Source: Morganella morganii H1r
Lineage (GTDB): Bacteria; Pseudomonadota; Gammaproteobacteria; Enterobacterales; Enterobacteriaceae
Length of the DNA stretch: 64,000 nucleotides
NCBI RefSeq assembly: GCF_000633515.1
Contig: NZ_AYMP01000006.1
Location: 1-64,000, forward strand
Reading direction: 5' to 3'
A program made the position numbers and the translations under genes. Shown piece after piece: positions 1 through 8,344 of this stretch (positions within the stretch are counted from its first letter, which is position 1; the number at the start of each line of letters is the position of its first letter). The notes under the pieces are model-generated. The model was not told where the DNA came from. It made no database searches and saw only the letters and a list, made by a program, of their open reading frames with translations.

Positions 1-714
1 TAAAAATGGGGGGATTACCAGGTCTCCCCCGGCAATATGCCGGATATTATCGAGTACGTTATTCAGCGGTGTAATCAGTGTGCGCTTAATACTTGCCCAG
101 ATACCAATCACAATAAGCAGTATTATGCAGAGCATGATGGCCAGTATCCATTTTGACCGTGTATCGGATTCGCTATCTTCTTTTACCACGCCTTCAATAA
201 AATGGTTATTTGACTGGTTATAAATAGTGTACTGTTTTTGATAAATATCCTGACTGGCTTGTGTATCCTGTGATATTGCAGCGGCGAAATCACCATTGCG
301 TATCAATTGTATAAGTTGAGTCAGCGTTGTGTGATATTGATTATAGGCATCTTCCAGTTCTTGTATTTTTGTACCTGAGTGACTTGGCAGTGAATCGAAG
401 AGTGCCCAGTAATGTTCAGCTTGTTTCAGATTTTTAATAGCGTCATTTAATAACTGCGTTGACGATTCGTTTAATTTATTATCATTGGTAACGATATCAA
501 TCAGTGCCCGATTGAGTGATACCCTGGTATTTAATAACTCTGACCAGACATTAGATTGCAGATTATCGCGTGAGCTCAGGTTGTGTAATTGTTTAAAGGA
601 TGTTGTATTATTTTGCATGGTATTAAGAAATAAACCACTCGTTAATAGCTGCAGTGCACAAAATATAAGTAATGTTGTAATCAAAATTGTTGTGATTTTC
701 AAACGGCTGAACAT
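1..714 (-). CDS. Methyl-accepting chemotaxis protein, N-terminal part (runs off the window)
   Basis: Tsr/Tar-type chemoreceptor, read by hand on the minus strand and cut by the left edge. About 238 residues are visible. They comprise a short cytoplasmic start (MFSRLKITT), a first membrane helix around residues 7-28, a periplasmic four-helix ligand domain with the family's NRAL and LKQAEHYW stretches, a second helix around 187-208, and the start of HAMP ending in NIRHIAGGDL. The signalling domain lies outside. The start at 714 is preceded by AGAGAG six bases upstream; an in-frame ATG at 732 has no such site. The ligand cannot be told from the sequence. It would sit in the inner membrane and signal to CheA/CheW. 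Confidence 0.9.
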   Translation of the reverse strand, partial: MFSRLKITTILITTLLIFCALQLLTSGLFLNTMQNNTTSFKQLHNLSSRDNLQSNVWSELLNTRVSLNRALIDIVTNDNKLNESSTQLLNDAIKNLKQAEHYWALFDSLPSHSGTKIQELEDAYNQYHTTLTQLIQLIRNGDFAAAISQDTQASQDIYQKQYTIYNQSNNHFIEGVVKEDSESDTRSKWILAIMLCIILLIVIGIWASIKRTLITPLNNVLDNIRHIAGGDLVIPPFL

Positions 715-732
715 TTGTTTCTCTCTTTGCAT

Positions 733-1073
733 CAATGTTTCATTTTAAACCCGGATGTGTTATTTTATAATACAATAAGTATTATTTATATAACCCTCAT
801 CTGTTGATAAGTAAATGGATTATGCTGTTATTCACTGGTATTTCATTTTCCCGGCTATTGGAAAACGGCACGGGCAGCAGAAAACCAGCCCGTTTATATG
901 GGGCTCGTTTGATAAATTCCTTACTGTTTGTATGTTTTTTTGTTTAATATCAATGAATAAATAAATTCCGGGCGTTTTTCGGGAGCATGCGGAAGGTATG
1001 GTGATAACCATCAATGAGTTTGTTGGTAACGAATGTTATTTCTGCCTGCAGGATAATTTACTTTTATTCTTCT
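733..1073. other. Intergenic region between chemoreceptor and iclR-type gene
   Basis: No convincing gene. The only structure seen is a weak inverted repeat near 881-906 (ACGGGC / GCCCGT with a 12-base loop) that could be a poor terminator for the minus-strand regulator gene upstream of it. The short minus-strand ORF here has no ribosome binding site or recognisable content. Confidence 0.4.
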
Positions 1074-1847
1074 TTACTGATAAAACTCAACATCCTGCAA
1101 TGTATTCAATTCCTGTTCAATGCGTTCACGGCTGCCGAGTAATACATTGATAATTTGGTTATTTTTTTCATTATTACTGCGGAATACCGGGACGGAGACA
1201 CTGATGGCGGCGATGATTTTATTGCGCTGACGTAATGAAACGGCATAGCAGCGGGTTTCTTCATTTATTTCCCGGTTGTCAGTGGCGTAATGGTGTACTT
1301 TGACATCTTCCAGTTGCTGACGTAATTCTGCAATGGTGGTGATACTGTATTTTGTCAGCGGGGTAAAACCGTCAGGATATAGGCGGAGAATATCGTCATC
1401 GCTGTAATGGCATATCATCGCTTTACCTAATGCTGAATAAACCGCCGGTAAGCGGGTACCGATATTGGAGACTAACTGAACTTTCTGTACAGACTGTACT
1501 TTATCAATATACAGTACATCCGGACCGTCTAATATTCCCATCTGGCACACTTCGTTGCACTCATTGACAATATTATTCATCTCGCGGTGAACCATTTTCA
1601 GCCAGTAGGATTTTTCAAAGAAGGAACGGGAAAGAATTGAACAGGCGATACCCAGAAAATAAAGCTGAGTATTTTCGTCATAATTAATATAACGGCGTTC
1701 TGCCAGGGTTTTCAGAATCGGATAGAGCGTGCCTTTTAATATACCGGTTTTCCCGGATAGTTGCGTGAGGGAAATCCCGGTGTTTTCTGCCGCCAGAACA
1801 CTGAGTACTTCTAACACCCTTATTGTCGGCATATGCTCCGTTGACAT
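1074..1847 (-). CDS. IclR-family transcriptional regulator
   Basis: A 257-residue IclR-type regulator. Residues about 8-65 form the N-terminal winged helix-turn-helix (TIRVLEVLSVLA, then LTQLSGKTGILKGTLYPILKTL). The rest is the C-terminal effector domain with the family's GTRLPAVYSALGKAM stretch and a late EETRCYAVSLR. The ATG at 1847 is chosen because GGGAGG lies seven bases upstream; the TTG before it has no spacing to the site. It is divergent from the aldolase/permease/dehydratase operon, so it probably controls that operon in response to a sugar acid or its keto-deoxy product. The target is inferred from position only. Confidence 0.9.
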   Translation of the reverse strand: MSTEHMPTIRVLEVLSVLAAENTGISLTQLSGKTGILKGTLYPILKTLAERRYINYDENTQLYFLGIACSILSRSFFEKSYWLKMVHREMNNIVNECNEVCQMGILDGPDVLYIDKVQSVQKVQLVSNIGTRLPAVYSALGKAMICHYSDDDILRLYPDGFTPLTKYSITTIAELRQQLEDVKVHHYATDNREINEETRCYAVSLRQRNKIIAAISVSVPVFRSNNEKNNQIINVLLGSRERIEQELNTLQDVEFYQ

Positions 1848-2162
1848 CAATTCACCTCCCTGACAGTTTATGCCGCTATTCTAGGTACAAAGCTCCGCTA
1901 AGTAAATCATGTCCGGGTGTCCGTTTGTGACATTGCCCGCCGGTGTCACAGCAATCCGGTTTATTGTCCCCGCAATGTGCTGCTCCTCACAGATAAATAA
2001 TAAATAACCGCAATCCGGTCCGGGTTTTTCCGCAAATGGTGTTTTCAACGGCAACAAAAACAGGCTGTTAGTCTGTTTTTTCAGCAAGTGTACAAAATTT
2101 GACTCACTCAGAGTTTCATGGTTACTTACTTGTGTTTTTATTTATTAACGAGGTTTTTATAT
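1848..2162. promoter_or_regulatory. Divergent control region between IclR regulator and sugar-acid operon
   Basis: 315 bases without a credible gene, separating two divergent transcripts. An inverted repeat TGTGAC...GTCACA (1926-1931 and 1945-1950, 13-base spacer) is a candidate regulator site; its spacing does not fit the CRP consensus. The GAGG at 2150-2153 is the ribosome binding site for the gene starting at 2163. Confidence 0.4.
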
Positions 2163-3071
2163 ATGAACAATGTGGGTATGGAAAGCCGTTACATCACACC
2201 GGCGGTAACAATCTTTGATGATAAAGGCCGGATTGATACGGAACAAAACCAGCAGGTGTATGACTCGCTGAAGGGACATGTTTCCGGATTTGTGGTCATG
2301 GGCAGTACCGGCGAGTTTTTTTCACTGGATATGGACAGCTCAAAAACACTGATCAGGTTATGCGGCAGTTATGACAAAGGGGATATGAAAGTGTATGCCG
2401 GGACCAGCCGTCCGGATGTGAATGAGTCCGCCGCGCTGGCGAACTATGCCCATGAGCAGGGCGTGGACGGGGTCATGATTATCAGCCCGTACTATTTCCC
2501 GCTGGATGATGAGGGTGTTTACCGGTTTTACAGTGCGGTTGCGGAAAAAACATCAGCCAATATTTTTATCTATAACTTCCCGGAACGTACCGGTTACTCG
2601 GTGTCACCGGAGGTGTGTCTGCGTCTGGCGGATCGCTATCCGAATATTATCGGGCTGAAAGATACGATCCCCGATACATTACATACGTCGCAGATTATTC
2701 AGACGGTAAAAAAAGAGATCCCGCATTTTGAGGTTTATGCCGGTTATGACAATAACTTCGCCCATATTGTGCTGGCGGGGGGAAATGGCTGTATCGGCGG
2801 GTTATCCAATATTGTGCCTGAGTTTTTCGCTTCCTGGATGGAGGCATTCGCACAGGGTGATATGGCTGCTGCAGCGGCACATCAGCGCAAAGTGGATCAG
2901 CTGATGGCCGTTTACGGCGTGCACTCACCGTTTATCCCGACCTTTAAAAAAGCATTACAGATGCGGGGCATTATTCAGTCAGATTACTGCACAGCGCCAT
3001 TCAGCAGCCTGAATGCGGAGCAGACTGAACAGCTGATGCAGATACTGGCGGATGCGGATACAGCACGCTGA
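2163..3071 (+). CDS. DapA-superfamily lyase, YagE/YjhH-like 2-keto-3-deoxy sugar acid aldolase
   Basis: A 302-residue class I aldolase of the dihydrodipicolinate synthase superfamily. The Schiff-base lysine is in IIGLKDT, the catalytic tyrosine in YNFPERTG, and the phosphate/carboxylate loop reads GSTGEF instead of the DHDPS GTTGE, as in the KDG aldolases YagE and YjhH. The likely reaction is cleavage of a 2-keto-3-deoxy-hexonate to pyruvate and a triose. The ATG at 2163 has GAGG nine bases upstream; an upstream in-frame ATG at 2118 lacks one. It is the first gene of an operon with an ACS permease and a UxaA-type dehydratase, which supports a catabolic role over lysine synthesis. The exact substrate is not determined. 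Confidence 0.85.
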   Translation: MNNVGMESRYITPAVTIFDDKGRIDTEQNQQVYDSLKGHVSGFVVMGSTGEFFSLDMDSSKTLIRLCGSYDKGDMKVYAGTSRPDVNESAALANYAHEQGVDGVMIISPYYFPLDDEGVYRFYSAVAEKTSANIFIYNFPERTGYSVSPEVCLRLADRYPNIIGLKDTIPDTLHTSQIIQTVKKEIPHFEVYAGYDNNFAHIVLAGGNGCIGGLSNIVPEFFASWMEAFAQGDMAAAAAHQRKVDQLMAVYGVHSPFIPTFKKALQMRGIIQSDYCTAPFSSLNAEQTEQLMQILADADTAR

Positions 3072-3120
3072 TTTTTCCTGATTATAACGACAGAACATCT
3101 TACCGACAGGGAATATTATC

Positions 3121-4407
3121 ATGGCGACTATCACAGCTTATGACAATCCTGCTTTAAATTCCGCGATTAAAAAATCGTGGAAGCGTTTAGTACCCCTGAT
3201 GTTTATTTTGTACTTTGTGGCATTTATTGACCGTGTGAATGTGGGCTTTGCAAAAGATGCCATGCAACTGGATATCGGGCTGTCCGATTCCGCCTTTGCA
3301 CTGGGGGCGGGGATTTTCTTCGCTGCTTATGCACTGTTCGGGATCCCGGCGAACCTGATCCTCAATAAAATCGGCGCACAAAAGTGGCTGAGTATGACAA
3401 CGGTTATCTGGGGTGTGTTATCCGCAATGACCGGGTTCGTGACTAATGAGACGCAATTTATTGTGCTGCGTTTCCTGCTGGGACTGGGTGAGGCGGGTTT
3501 TTATCCGGGGATTTTATTGCTGGCCTCTATCTATTTCCCGAATAAGGTGCGTGGCTCCGTAATTGGTATTTTTGTCCTCGGCGTACCGCTGGCGCTGACA
3601 CTTGGTTCGCCGTTATCCGGCGCATTGCTGGAATTGCACGGCTGGATGGGGCGTCCGGGCTGGTTCTGGATGTTTGTGATTGAAGGTTTACCGGCGGTTG
3701 TTATCGGGATCTTCGCCTTTTTCTGGCTGGATGACAGCCCGGAGAAAGCCCGCTTCCTGACAGCGGAAGAGAAGAAAGCGCTGACAGAGCAACTGGCCAG
3801 TGAGAATGCGAAAACAGAAACCACGTCAGTGTTGTCCGCGCTGAAAAATATCAGGGTCTGGCATCTGGCACTTATCTACGGCGCCATCCAGATTTCGGTC
3901 TACGGGCTGATGTTTTTCCTGCCGTCACAGGTCGCTTCCCTGATGGGACAGAGTCTCGGGTTTAAAGCGTCTCTGGTGGCGGCTATTCCGTGGGCATGCT
4001 CGGCGTTCGGTGTGTATTACATCCCGCGCCTGGCGGATAAAAATCCGTCCCGCCGTGTGGCTATCTCCGTGATGTGTATGCTGGCGGCGGCAGTTGGCCT
4101 GGCATTATCCGCCTTTGCCAGTCCGGTTTTTGCGATTGCCGCGCTGTGTCTCAGCGCCGTCGGTTTCCTGTCGGTGCAGCCGGTATTCTGGACATTCCCG
4201 CCGCAGTTACTGAGCGGCCCGGCGCTGGCTGCCGGTATCGGGTTCTGTACCACCATGGGAGCATTCTGTTCTTTCCTTGCACCGATTATCCGTGTGGAAA
4301 TGGATAAACTGATGAACAGTAATACGGCGGGGATTATCACACTTGCGGTGATCACGGTCGGCTGTGCGCTCCTGATTGCCTTACTGAAAAAGAACACACA
4401 AAGATAA
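3121..4407 (+). CDS. MFS transporter, anion:cation symporter (ACS) family, probable sugar-acid permease
   Basis: A 428-residue, 12-helix major facilitator. The early FIDRVNVGFAK after helix 1, the GLGEAGFYPG motif in helix 4-5 and LDDSPEKARFL before the central loop are characteristic of the ACS family (hexuronate, glucarate, galactonate and tartrate symporters). AGGG stands nine bases before the ATG. It lies 49 bases behind the aldolase gene and 48 before the dehydratase, so it most likely imports the hexonate that this operon degrades, by proton symport across the inner membrane. Confidence 0.88.
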   Translation: MATITAYDNPALNSAIKKSWKRLVPLMFILYFVAFIDRVNVGFAKDAMQLDIGLSDSAFALGAGIFFAAYALFGIPANLILNKIGAQKWLSMTTVIWGVLSAMTGFVTNETQFIVLRFLLGLGEAGFYPGILLLASIYFPNKVRGSVIGIFVLGVPLALTLGSPLSGALLELHGWMGRPGWFWMFVIEGLPAVVIGIFAFFWLDDSPEKARFLTAEEKKALTEQLASENAKTETTSVLSALKNIRVWHLALIYGAIQISVYGLMFFLPSQVASLMGQSLGFKASLVAAIPWACSAFGVYYIPRLADKNPSRRVAISVMCMLAAAVGLALSAFASPVFAIAALCLSAVGFLSVQPVFWTFPPQLLSGPALAAGIGFCTTMGAFCSFLAPIIRVEMDKLMNSNTAGIITLAVITVGCALLIALLKKNTQR

Positions 4408-4455
4408 CCCTGATTCATTGCCGTTATTTTGGCGGTAATAACCGGAAGGTGAGTT

Positions 4456-6051
4456 ATGCAAAAGATATTACGTATTGATGAAACTGATAATTTAATCGTG
4501 GCACTGAAGGATTTATATGCCGGTGAGGTCTGTCAGTGGGGTGATGAATCAATCACCCTGGTCACAGATGTGAAAGCCAAACACAAGTTTGCTCTGGAAG
4601 CGGTACCGGAAGGCGGTATTGTTTCCATGTACGGAACCGCTGTCGGAAAAGCAACAAAACCGATTGCCTGCGGGGAAGTGATTACCGTGGATAATATCCG
4701 CCATTATGCCGCCCCGGTGTCACTGGAGGAGAACGGAAATTATGAATGGCAGATCCCGGATGTATCGGCCTGGAAGGAGCGGACATTTAAAGGTTATGTC
4801 CGTGATGACGGCCGGGTCGGAACAGCTAACTACTGGCTGATTTTCCCGCTGGTGTTCTGTGAAAACCGCAATGTCACCAAACTGACAGATGCCCTGAATG
4901 AGGCTCTGGGCTATACCAATAACAGCCTGAAAAGTTTCGCCCTGGATCTGACCGCCGGTGAGCAGGTACAGACCACAAAACCTAAGTTGTTTCCGCATAT
5001 TGAAGGTGTGCGCTGTATTACGGTGACCAGCGGCTGCGGTGGTGCCACTTCTGACAGTAAAACCATGTGTGATGTGCTGGCGGCGTATGCGGATCACCCG
5101 AATGTGATCGGTATTACCGTGTTTAGTCTGGGGTGTGAAAAAGCGCAGCGCAGGATGTTTAAAGAGTCACTGGCGGCACGTAATCCGGCGTTTGATAAAC
5201 CGGCGCTTTATTTCCGGCAGCAGGAATGGAACAGCGAAGAGGAGATGATGCAGACGGCGCTGAAGCAAACCTATGAGTGCATGAAGGCGGTGAAACCTCA
5301 GAGCCGCACGGATGTACCGCTGTCTTATCTTAAGCTCGGAGTGAAGTGCGGGGCATCTGACGGGTTCTCGGGTATTTCCGGCAATCCGGCGATGGGGCTG
5401 GTGTCGGACTGGCTGGTGACGCTCGGCGGCGCATCCGGTCTGGCGGAATTCCCGGAATTGTGTGGTGCGGAAGGGGATATGGTAAAGCGCTGCATCCGCT
5501 TTGAGGATAAGAAGAAATTCCTCGATCTGATGGGGCAATATGAGAAAACCGCGAACTTCTTTAATACCACTATCGCGGATAATCCGAGTCCCGGAAATAT
5601 TGCCGACGGATTAATTACCGATGCAATTAAATCAACCGGTGCCGCGAAAAAAGGCGGAAAATCACCAATCACTGCGGTATGTGATTATGCGGAACCGATG
5701 CCGGATCACGGTTTGTCTCTGGTCTGTACACCGGGAAACGATGTGGATGCCGTGACCGGTCTGGTGGCTGCCGGGTGCAACATCGTTATTTTTTCGACGG
5801 GATTGGGGACGCCAACGGGAAACCCTATCGTGCCGGTAGTCAAGATTTCCACCAACAGTGCCATCGCGCAGCGCCTGTCAGACATGATCGATTACGACTG
5901 CGGGCCGGTAATAGACGGTGTGCCATTACCGGAAATCAGCAAAGGGCTGTTTGAGCGGGTGATTGAAACGGCGGGCGGGGAATATAAGGTGAAAGCAGAC
6001 CGTCTGGAGCAGTTTGATTTTCTGTTGTGGAAGCGGTCACTGGATTTATAA
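4456..6051 (+). CDS. UxaA/GarD-family hexonate dehydratase (altronate dehydratase-like)
   Basis: A 531-residue dehydratase. Residues 1-90 are the small SAF-type domain (KHKFALEAVPEGG, YGTAVGKA) and 95-531 the catalytic domain, with VTSGCGGA, SLGCEKAQ, LKLGVKCGASDGFSG, NPSPGN and IFSTGLGTPTGNP blocks. The C-terminal part resembles E. coli UxaA more than GarD. Expected reaction: dehydration of a C6 aldonate to its 2-keto-3-deoxy acid, the substrate for the upstream aldolase. The ribosome binding site is GGAAGGTGAG. Last gene of the operon, followed by a strong terminator. Altronate itself as substrate is uncertain. Confidence 0.87.
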   Translation: MQKILRIDETDNLIVALKDLYAGEVCQWGDESITLVTDVKAKHKFALEAVPEGGIVSMYGTAVGKATKPIACGEVITVDNIRHYAAPVSLEENGNYEWQIPDVSAWKERTFKGYVRDDGRVGTANYWLIFPLVFCENRNVTKLTDALNEALGYTNNSLKSFALDLTAGEQVQTTKPKLFPHIEGVRCITVTSGCGGATSDSKTMCDVLAAYADHPNVIGITVFSLGCEKAQRRMFKESLAARNPAFDKPALYFRQQEWNSEEEMMQTALKQTYECMKAVKPQSRTDVPLSYLKLGVKCGASDGFSGISGNPAMGLVSDWLVTLGGASGLAEFPELCGAEGDMVKRCIRFEDKKKFLDLMGQYEKTANFFNTTIADNPSPGNIADGLITDAIKSTGAAKKGGKSPITAVCDYAEPMPDHGLSLVCTPGNDVDAVTGLVAAGCNIVIFSTGLGTPTGNPIVPVVKISTNSAIAQRLSDMIDYDCGPVIDGVPLPEISKGLFERVIETAGGEYKVKADRLEQFDFLLWKRSLDL

Positions 6052-6076
6052 AAAGCGTATTGCCATACAGGTAAAT

Positions 6077-6107
6077 AAAAAAACGGGGAATATTCCCCGT
6101 TTTTTTA
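6077..6107. terminator. Bidirectional intrinsic terminator
   Basis: Palindrome ACGGGGAATATTCCCCGT flanked by A6 on the left and T7 on the right. It can stop both the rightward sugar-acid operon and the leftward transporter gene. Confidence 0.9.
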
Positions 6108-6136
6108 TTGCTGTGCGTTGTTATCAGATATGGTTA

Positions 6137-7408
6137 TCAGATATAAAACTTCATGGATTTTTTGCCGAGGCAGAAACTGATAAACAGGCCGAGAGCACAG
6201 AGGAACAGAATATAATAGGCGATAAACATCGGGTTAACGTGTTCGGCAATGACCGGTACGGTGAAGGTGGTCAGCCCGGCGAACAGGGCATTACCGATGT
6301 TATAAGAGAACCCGATGCCGCTTAAGCGGATATTGGCCGGGAACAGTTTGATGATAATAATCGGTACACAGGCTACCAGACCTAAGAACAGGGCGGCCAG
6401 GGAATACAGGAAGCCGATAGTGGTGTGGTCACCGCTGCCCAGGGAATTAAAGAAGGCGTAGCTGGTTGCAGCCAGCAGGATGCTGTATATCACAACGGTT
6501 TTACGGATGCCGAGTTTGTCGGACACAATCCCCGCGATAATACTGCCGGCCATATTCATGACGGTGGCGAGGATCGCAATTTTACTGACAAATTCCGGGT
6601 CGATTTTAAAGATATCGGATTTCATCAGGTTTGGTGCCAGGACAACCAGAACCACACCGGTGGTCAGCAGCCAGGTGGCAAGAATAGAGATCATAGTGGC
6701 CGGTTTATAGCTCTTTAATACCTCTTTGATTGGCATATCAATCAGTTCTTTGCGCTTTTTCATTTCCAGGAATACCGGTGTTTCACGCAGATACCGGCGT
6801 AAATACACGGCAATCAGACCTAAAACCCCGCCGCAGATAAACGGATAACGCCATGCGAAACTTAAGATCTGGTCATTGCTGAAATTGGTGTAAATCAGGT
6901 AAGCCGCAAAGTGACCGATAACCACACCGAATGTCAGGCCGCTGGCAATCATACTGTTCGCCAGACCGATACGGTTCTGCGGGACATGTTCGGTGACAAA
7001 GACGTGGGCACTCGGTACTTCCCCGCCTAATGCGATACCCTGCAACAGACGCATCAGCAGCAGCAGTACCGGTGCGGCATAGCCAATCTGCTCATAGGTC
7101 GGCAACAGGCCTATCAGCAGAGTCGGGATCGCCATCAGGAACAGGGAGAGCATAAACATTTTTTTGCGGCCAATCAGGTCGCCGAAATGTGCCATTATTA
7201 CGCCGCTGAGCGGGCGGACAAAATAAGCGACCGCGTAGGTCAGATAGGTCATGATGCTCGAAAGCAGCGGTGAGTCACTCGGGAAGAAGAGTGTCTGCAA
7301 AAAGGGCGCGAAGGTGAGGAAGACGATAAAGTCGTAAAATTCCAGCGCACCACCCAAAGACGCAAGAGTCAGCGTTTTTCCGTCCTGTAGCTTTAAGCGA
7401 TTAGACAT
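6137..7408 (-). CDS. MFS transporter, metabolite:H+ symporter (MHS) family
   Basis: A 423-residue, 12-helix symporter. Family marks are GGALEFYDFIVF in helix 1, VRPLSGVIMAHFGDLIGRKKMF between helices 2 and 3, LLQGIALGGEVPSAHVFVTEH in helix 4, and RRYLRETPVFLEM before the central loop, as in ShiA, ProP, KgtP and citrate carriers. The ATG at 7408 is chosen because TAAGG lies eight bases before it and the product then starts like other MHS proteins; the longer reading from 7465 adds 19 residues with no such support. Substrate unknown. It converges on the sugar-acid operon but is transcribed separately. Confidence 0.87.
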   Translation of the reverse strand: MSNRLKLQDGKTLTLASLGGALEFYDFIVFLTFAPFLQTLFFPSDSPLLSSIMTYLTYAVAYFVRPLSGVIMAHFGDLIGRKKMFMLSLFLMAIPTLLIGLLPTYEQIGYAAPVLLLLMRLLQGIALGGEVPSAHVFVTEHVPQNRIGLANSMIASGLTFGVVIGHFAAYLIYTNFSNDQILSFAWRYPFICGGVLGLIAVYLRRYLRETPVFLEMKKRKELIDMPIKEVLKSYKPATMISILATWLLTTGVVLVVLAPNLMKSDIFKIDPEFVSKIAILATVMNMAGSIIAGIVSDKLGIRKTVVIYSILLAATSYAFFNSLGSGDHTTIGFLYSLAALFLGLVACVPIIIIKLFPANIRLSGIGFSYNIGNALFAGLTTFTVPVIAEHVNPMFIAYYILFLCALGLFISFCLGKKSMKFYI

Positions 7409-7760
7409 GTCATTAACCTTACTTATAAACATGCGTGAAAATGAAATAATCGTGAATACTAGCACGATACTATCGGTCAGTGAGATATTTCTGAAAAGTT
7501 AATTATATTAATGATTTATATCCCTTTTTTAATGTGACTACCCTGAAAAGTAATATATCTCGGGCTAATTTACGGAAATATAAGCAAAGTAATGTTTGAG
7601 TATCATGATTATTACCAGGGCGGAACAGCGAAAATAGCAGAGAGTGATAAATCATGGTGATGAATAATTATTCGTTATAAATTTAACGAATGGGTTGGGG
7701 GTTGCGGGCACGAGATATAACAATAAGCTTGTGGCACCAAACCGGAACAGATAAATGAAC
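7409..7760. other. Noncoding region upstream of the MHS transporter
   Basis: About 350 AT-rich bases with no credible ORF on either strand. It presumably holds the transporter promoter. In E. coli the neighbour of bamE here would be ratB, ratA and smpB; none is present. Confidence 0.4.
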
Positions 7761-7797
7761 AAAACCCGCTAATCCATAATGTATCAGCGGGTTTTTG
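7761..7797 (-). terminator. Intrinsic terminator after bamE
   Basis: Inverted repeat AAAACCCGCT (7761-7770) and AGCGGGTTTT (7786-7795) with a 15-base loop. On the minus strand it is followed by T-rich sequence and lies about 40 bases past the bamE stop codon. Confidence 0.75.
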
Positions 7798-7835
7798 TTA
7801 CTAACCACACGTTGTTTCAGCGTGACAACAGAGAA

Positions 7836-8222
7836 TCAGTCAGTGACAGTCTGACTGGCGATTTCACTTGCTGTTTCGTCACCGCCATCCGGTTTGTAAT
7901 CGGTGTTCGTGATTTGGCTCAGTGTACCGGCTGAGTCAAAGACCAGTGTCAGTGTTTCCTGTTTCACCGGCTCATGGCCCGGTTCACGGCGGAAGACATA
8001 GTACCAGGTCTGTGTTCCGAACGGGTCACGTAACATCGGGGTACCGAGTGTGTAGGCGACTTGCTGTTGGGTCATTCCTTTCTGGATCTTCGCCACGTCT
8101 GCCGGTGTCAGGTAGTTACCCTGGTTGATATCCGGGCGGTAAACAACACGCTCCAGAGTGGAACAACCGGCAGTTAACAGCAACAAAGATGTCGTTGCGG
8201 CAATCAGCAATTTACAACGCAT
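7836..8222 (-). CDS. bamE: Outer membrane assembly lipoprotein BamE (SmpA)
   Basis: A 128-residue lipoprotein. A signal peptide of about 19 residues ends in the lipobox LTAGC, so Cys20 is the lipidated residue. The SmpA/OmlA fold shows conserved [13 protein letters not shown], then [26 protein letters not shown] and WYYVFR. BamE is a subunit of the BamABCDE complex that folds beta-barrel proteins in the outer membrane. Downstream of recN as in E. coli, with 122 bases between them, so it may be read both with recN and from its own promoter. Confidence 0.97.
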   Translation of the reverse strand: MRCKLLIAATTSLLLLTAGCSTLERVVYRPDINQGNYLTPADVAKIQKGMTQQQVAYTLGTPMLRDPFGTQTWYYVFRREPGHEPVKQETLTLVFDSAGTLSQITNTDYKPDGGDETASEIASQTVTD

Positions 8223-8344
8223 GGTGATTTCATTCCTTTAGGATTCTTTGTGACGATGATAATCGACAATAATCAAATTGAAAACCTTTACATTTTTCTA
8301 TGACCGCAGGATCGCATAAAAGTTAGATGAAATCAGCTTGTTTG

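Noticed and set aside
832-1014. 60-codon minus-strand ORF between chemoreceptor and iclR-type gene
   Set aside because: No ribosome binding site, no recognisable content, unusual codon use.
1926-1950. TGTGAC...GTCACA as a CRP site
   Set aside because: The spacer is 13 bases, not the 6 between TGTGA and TCACA required for CRP; kept only as a generic inverted repeat.
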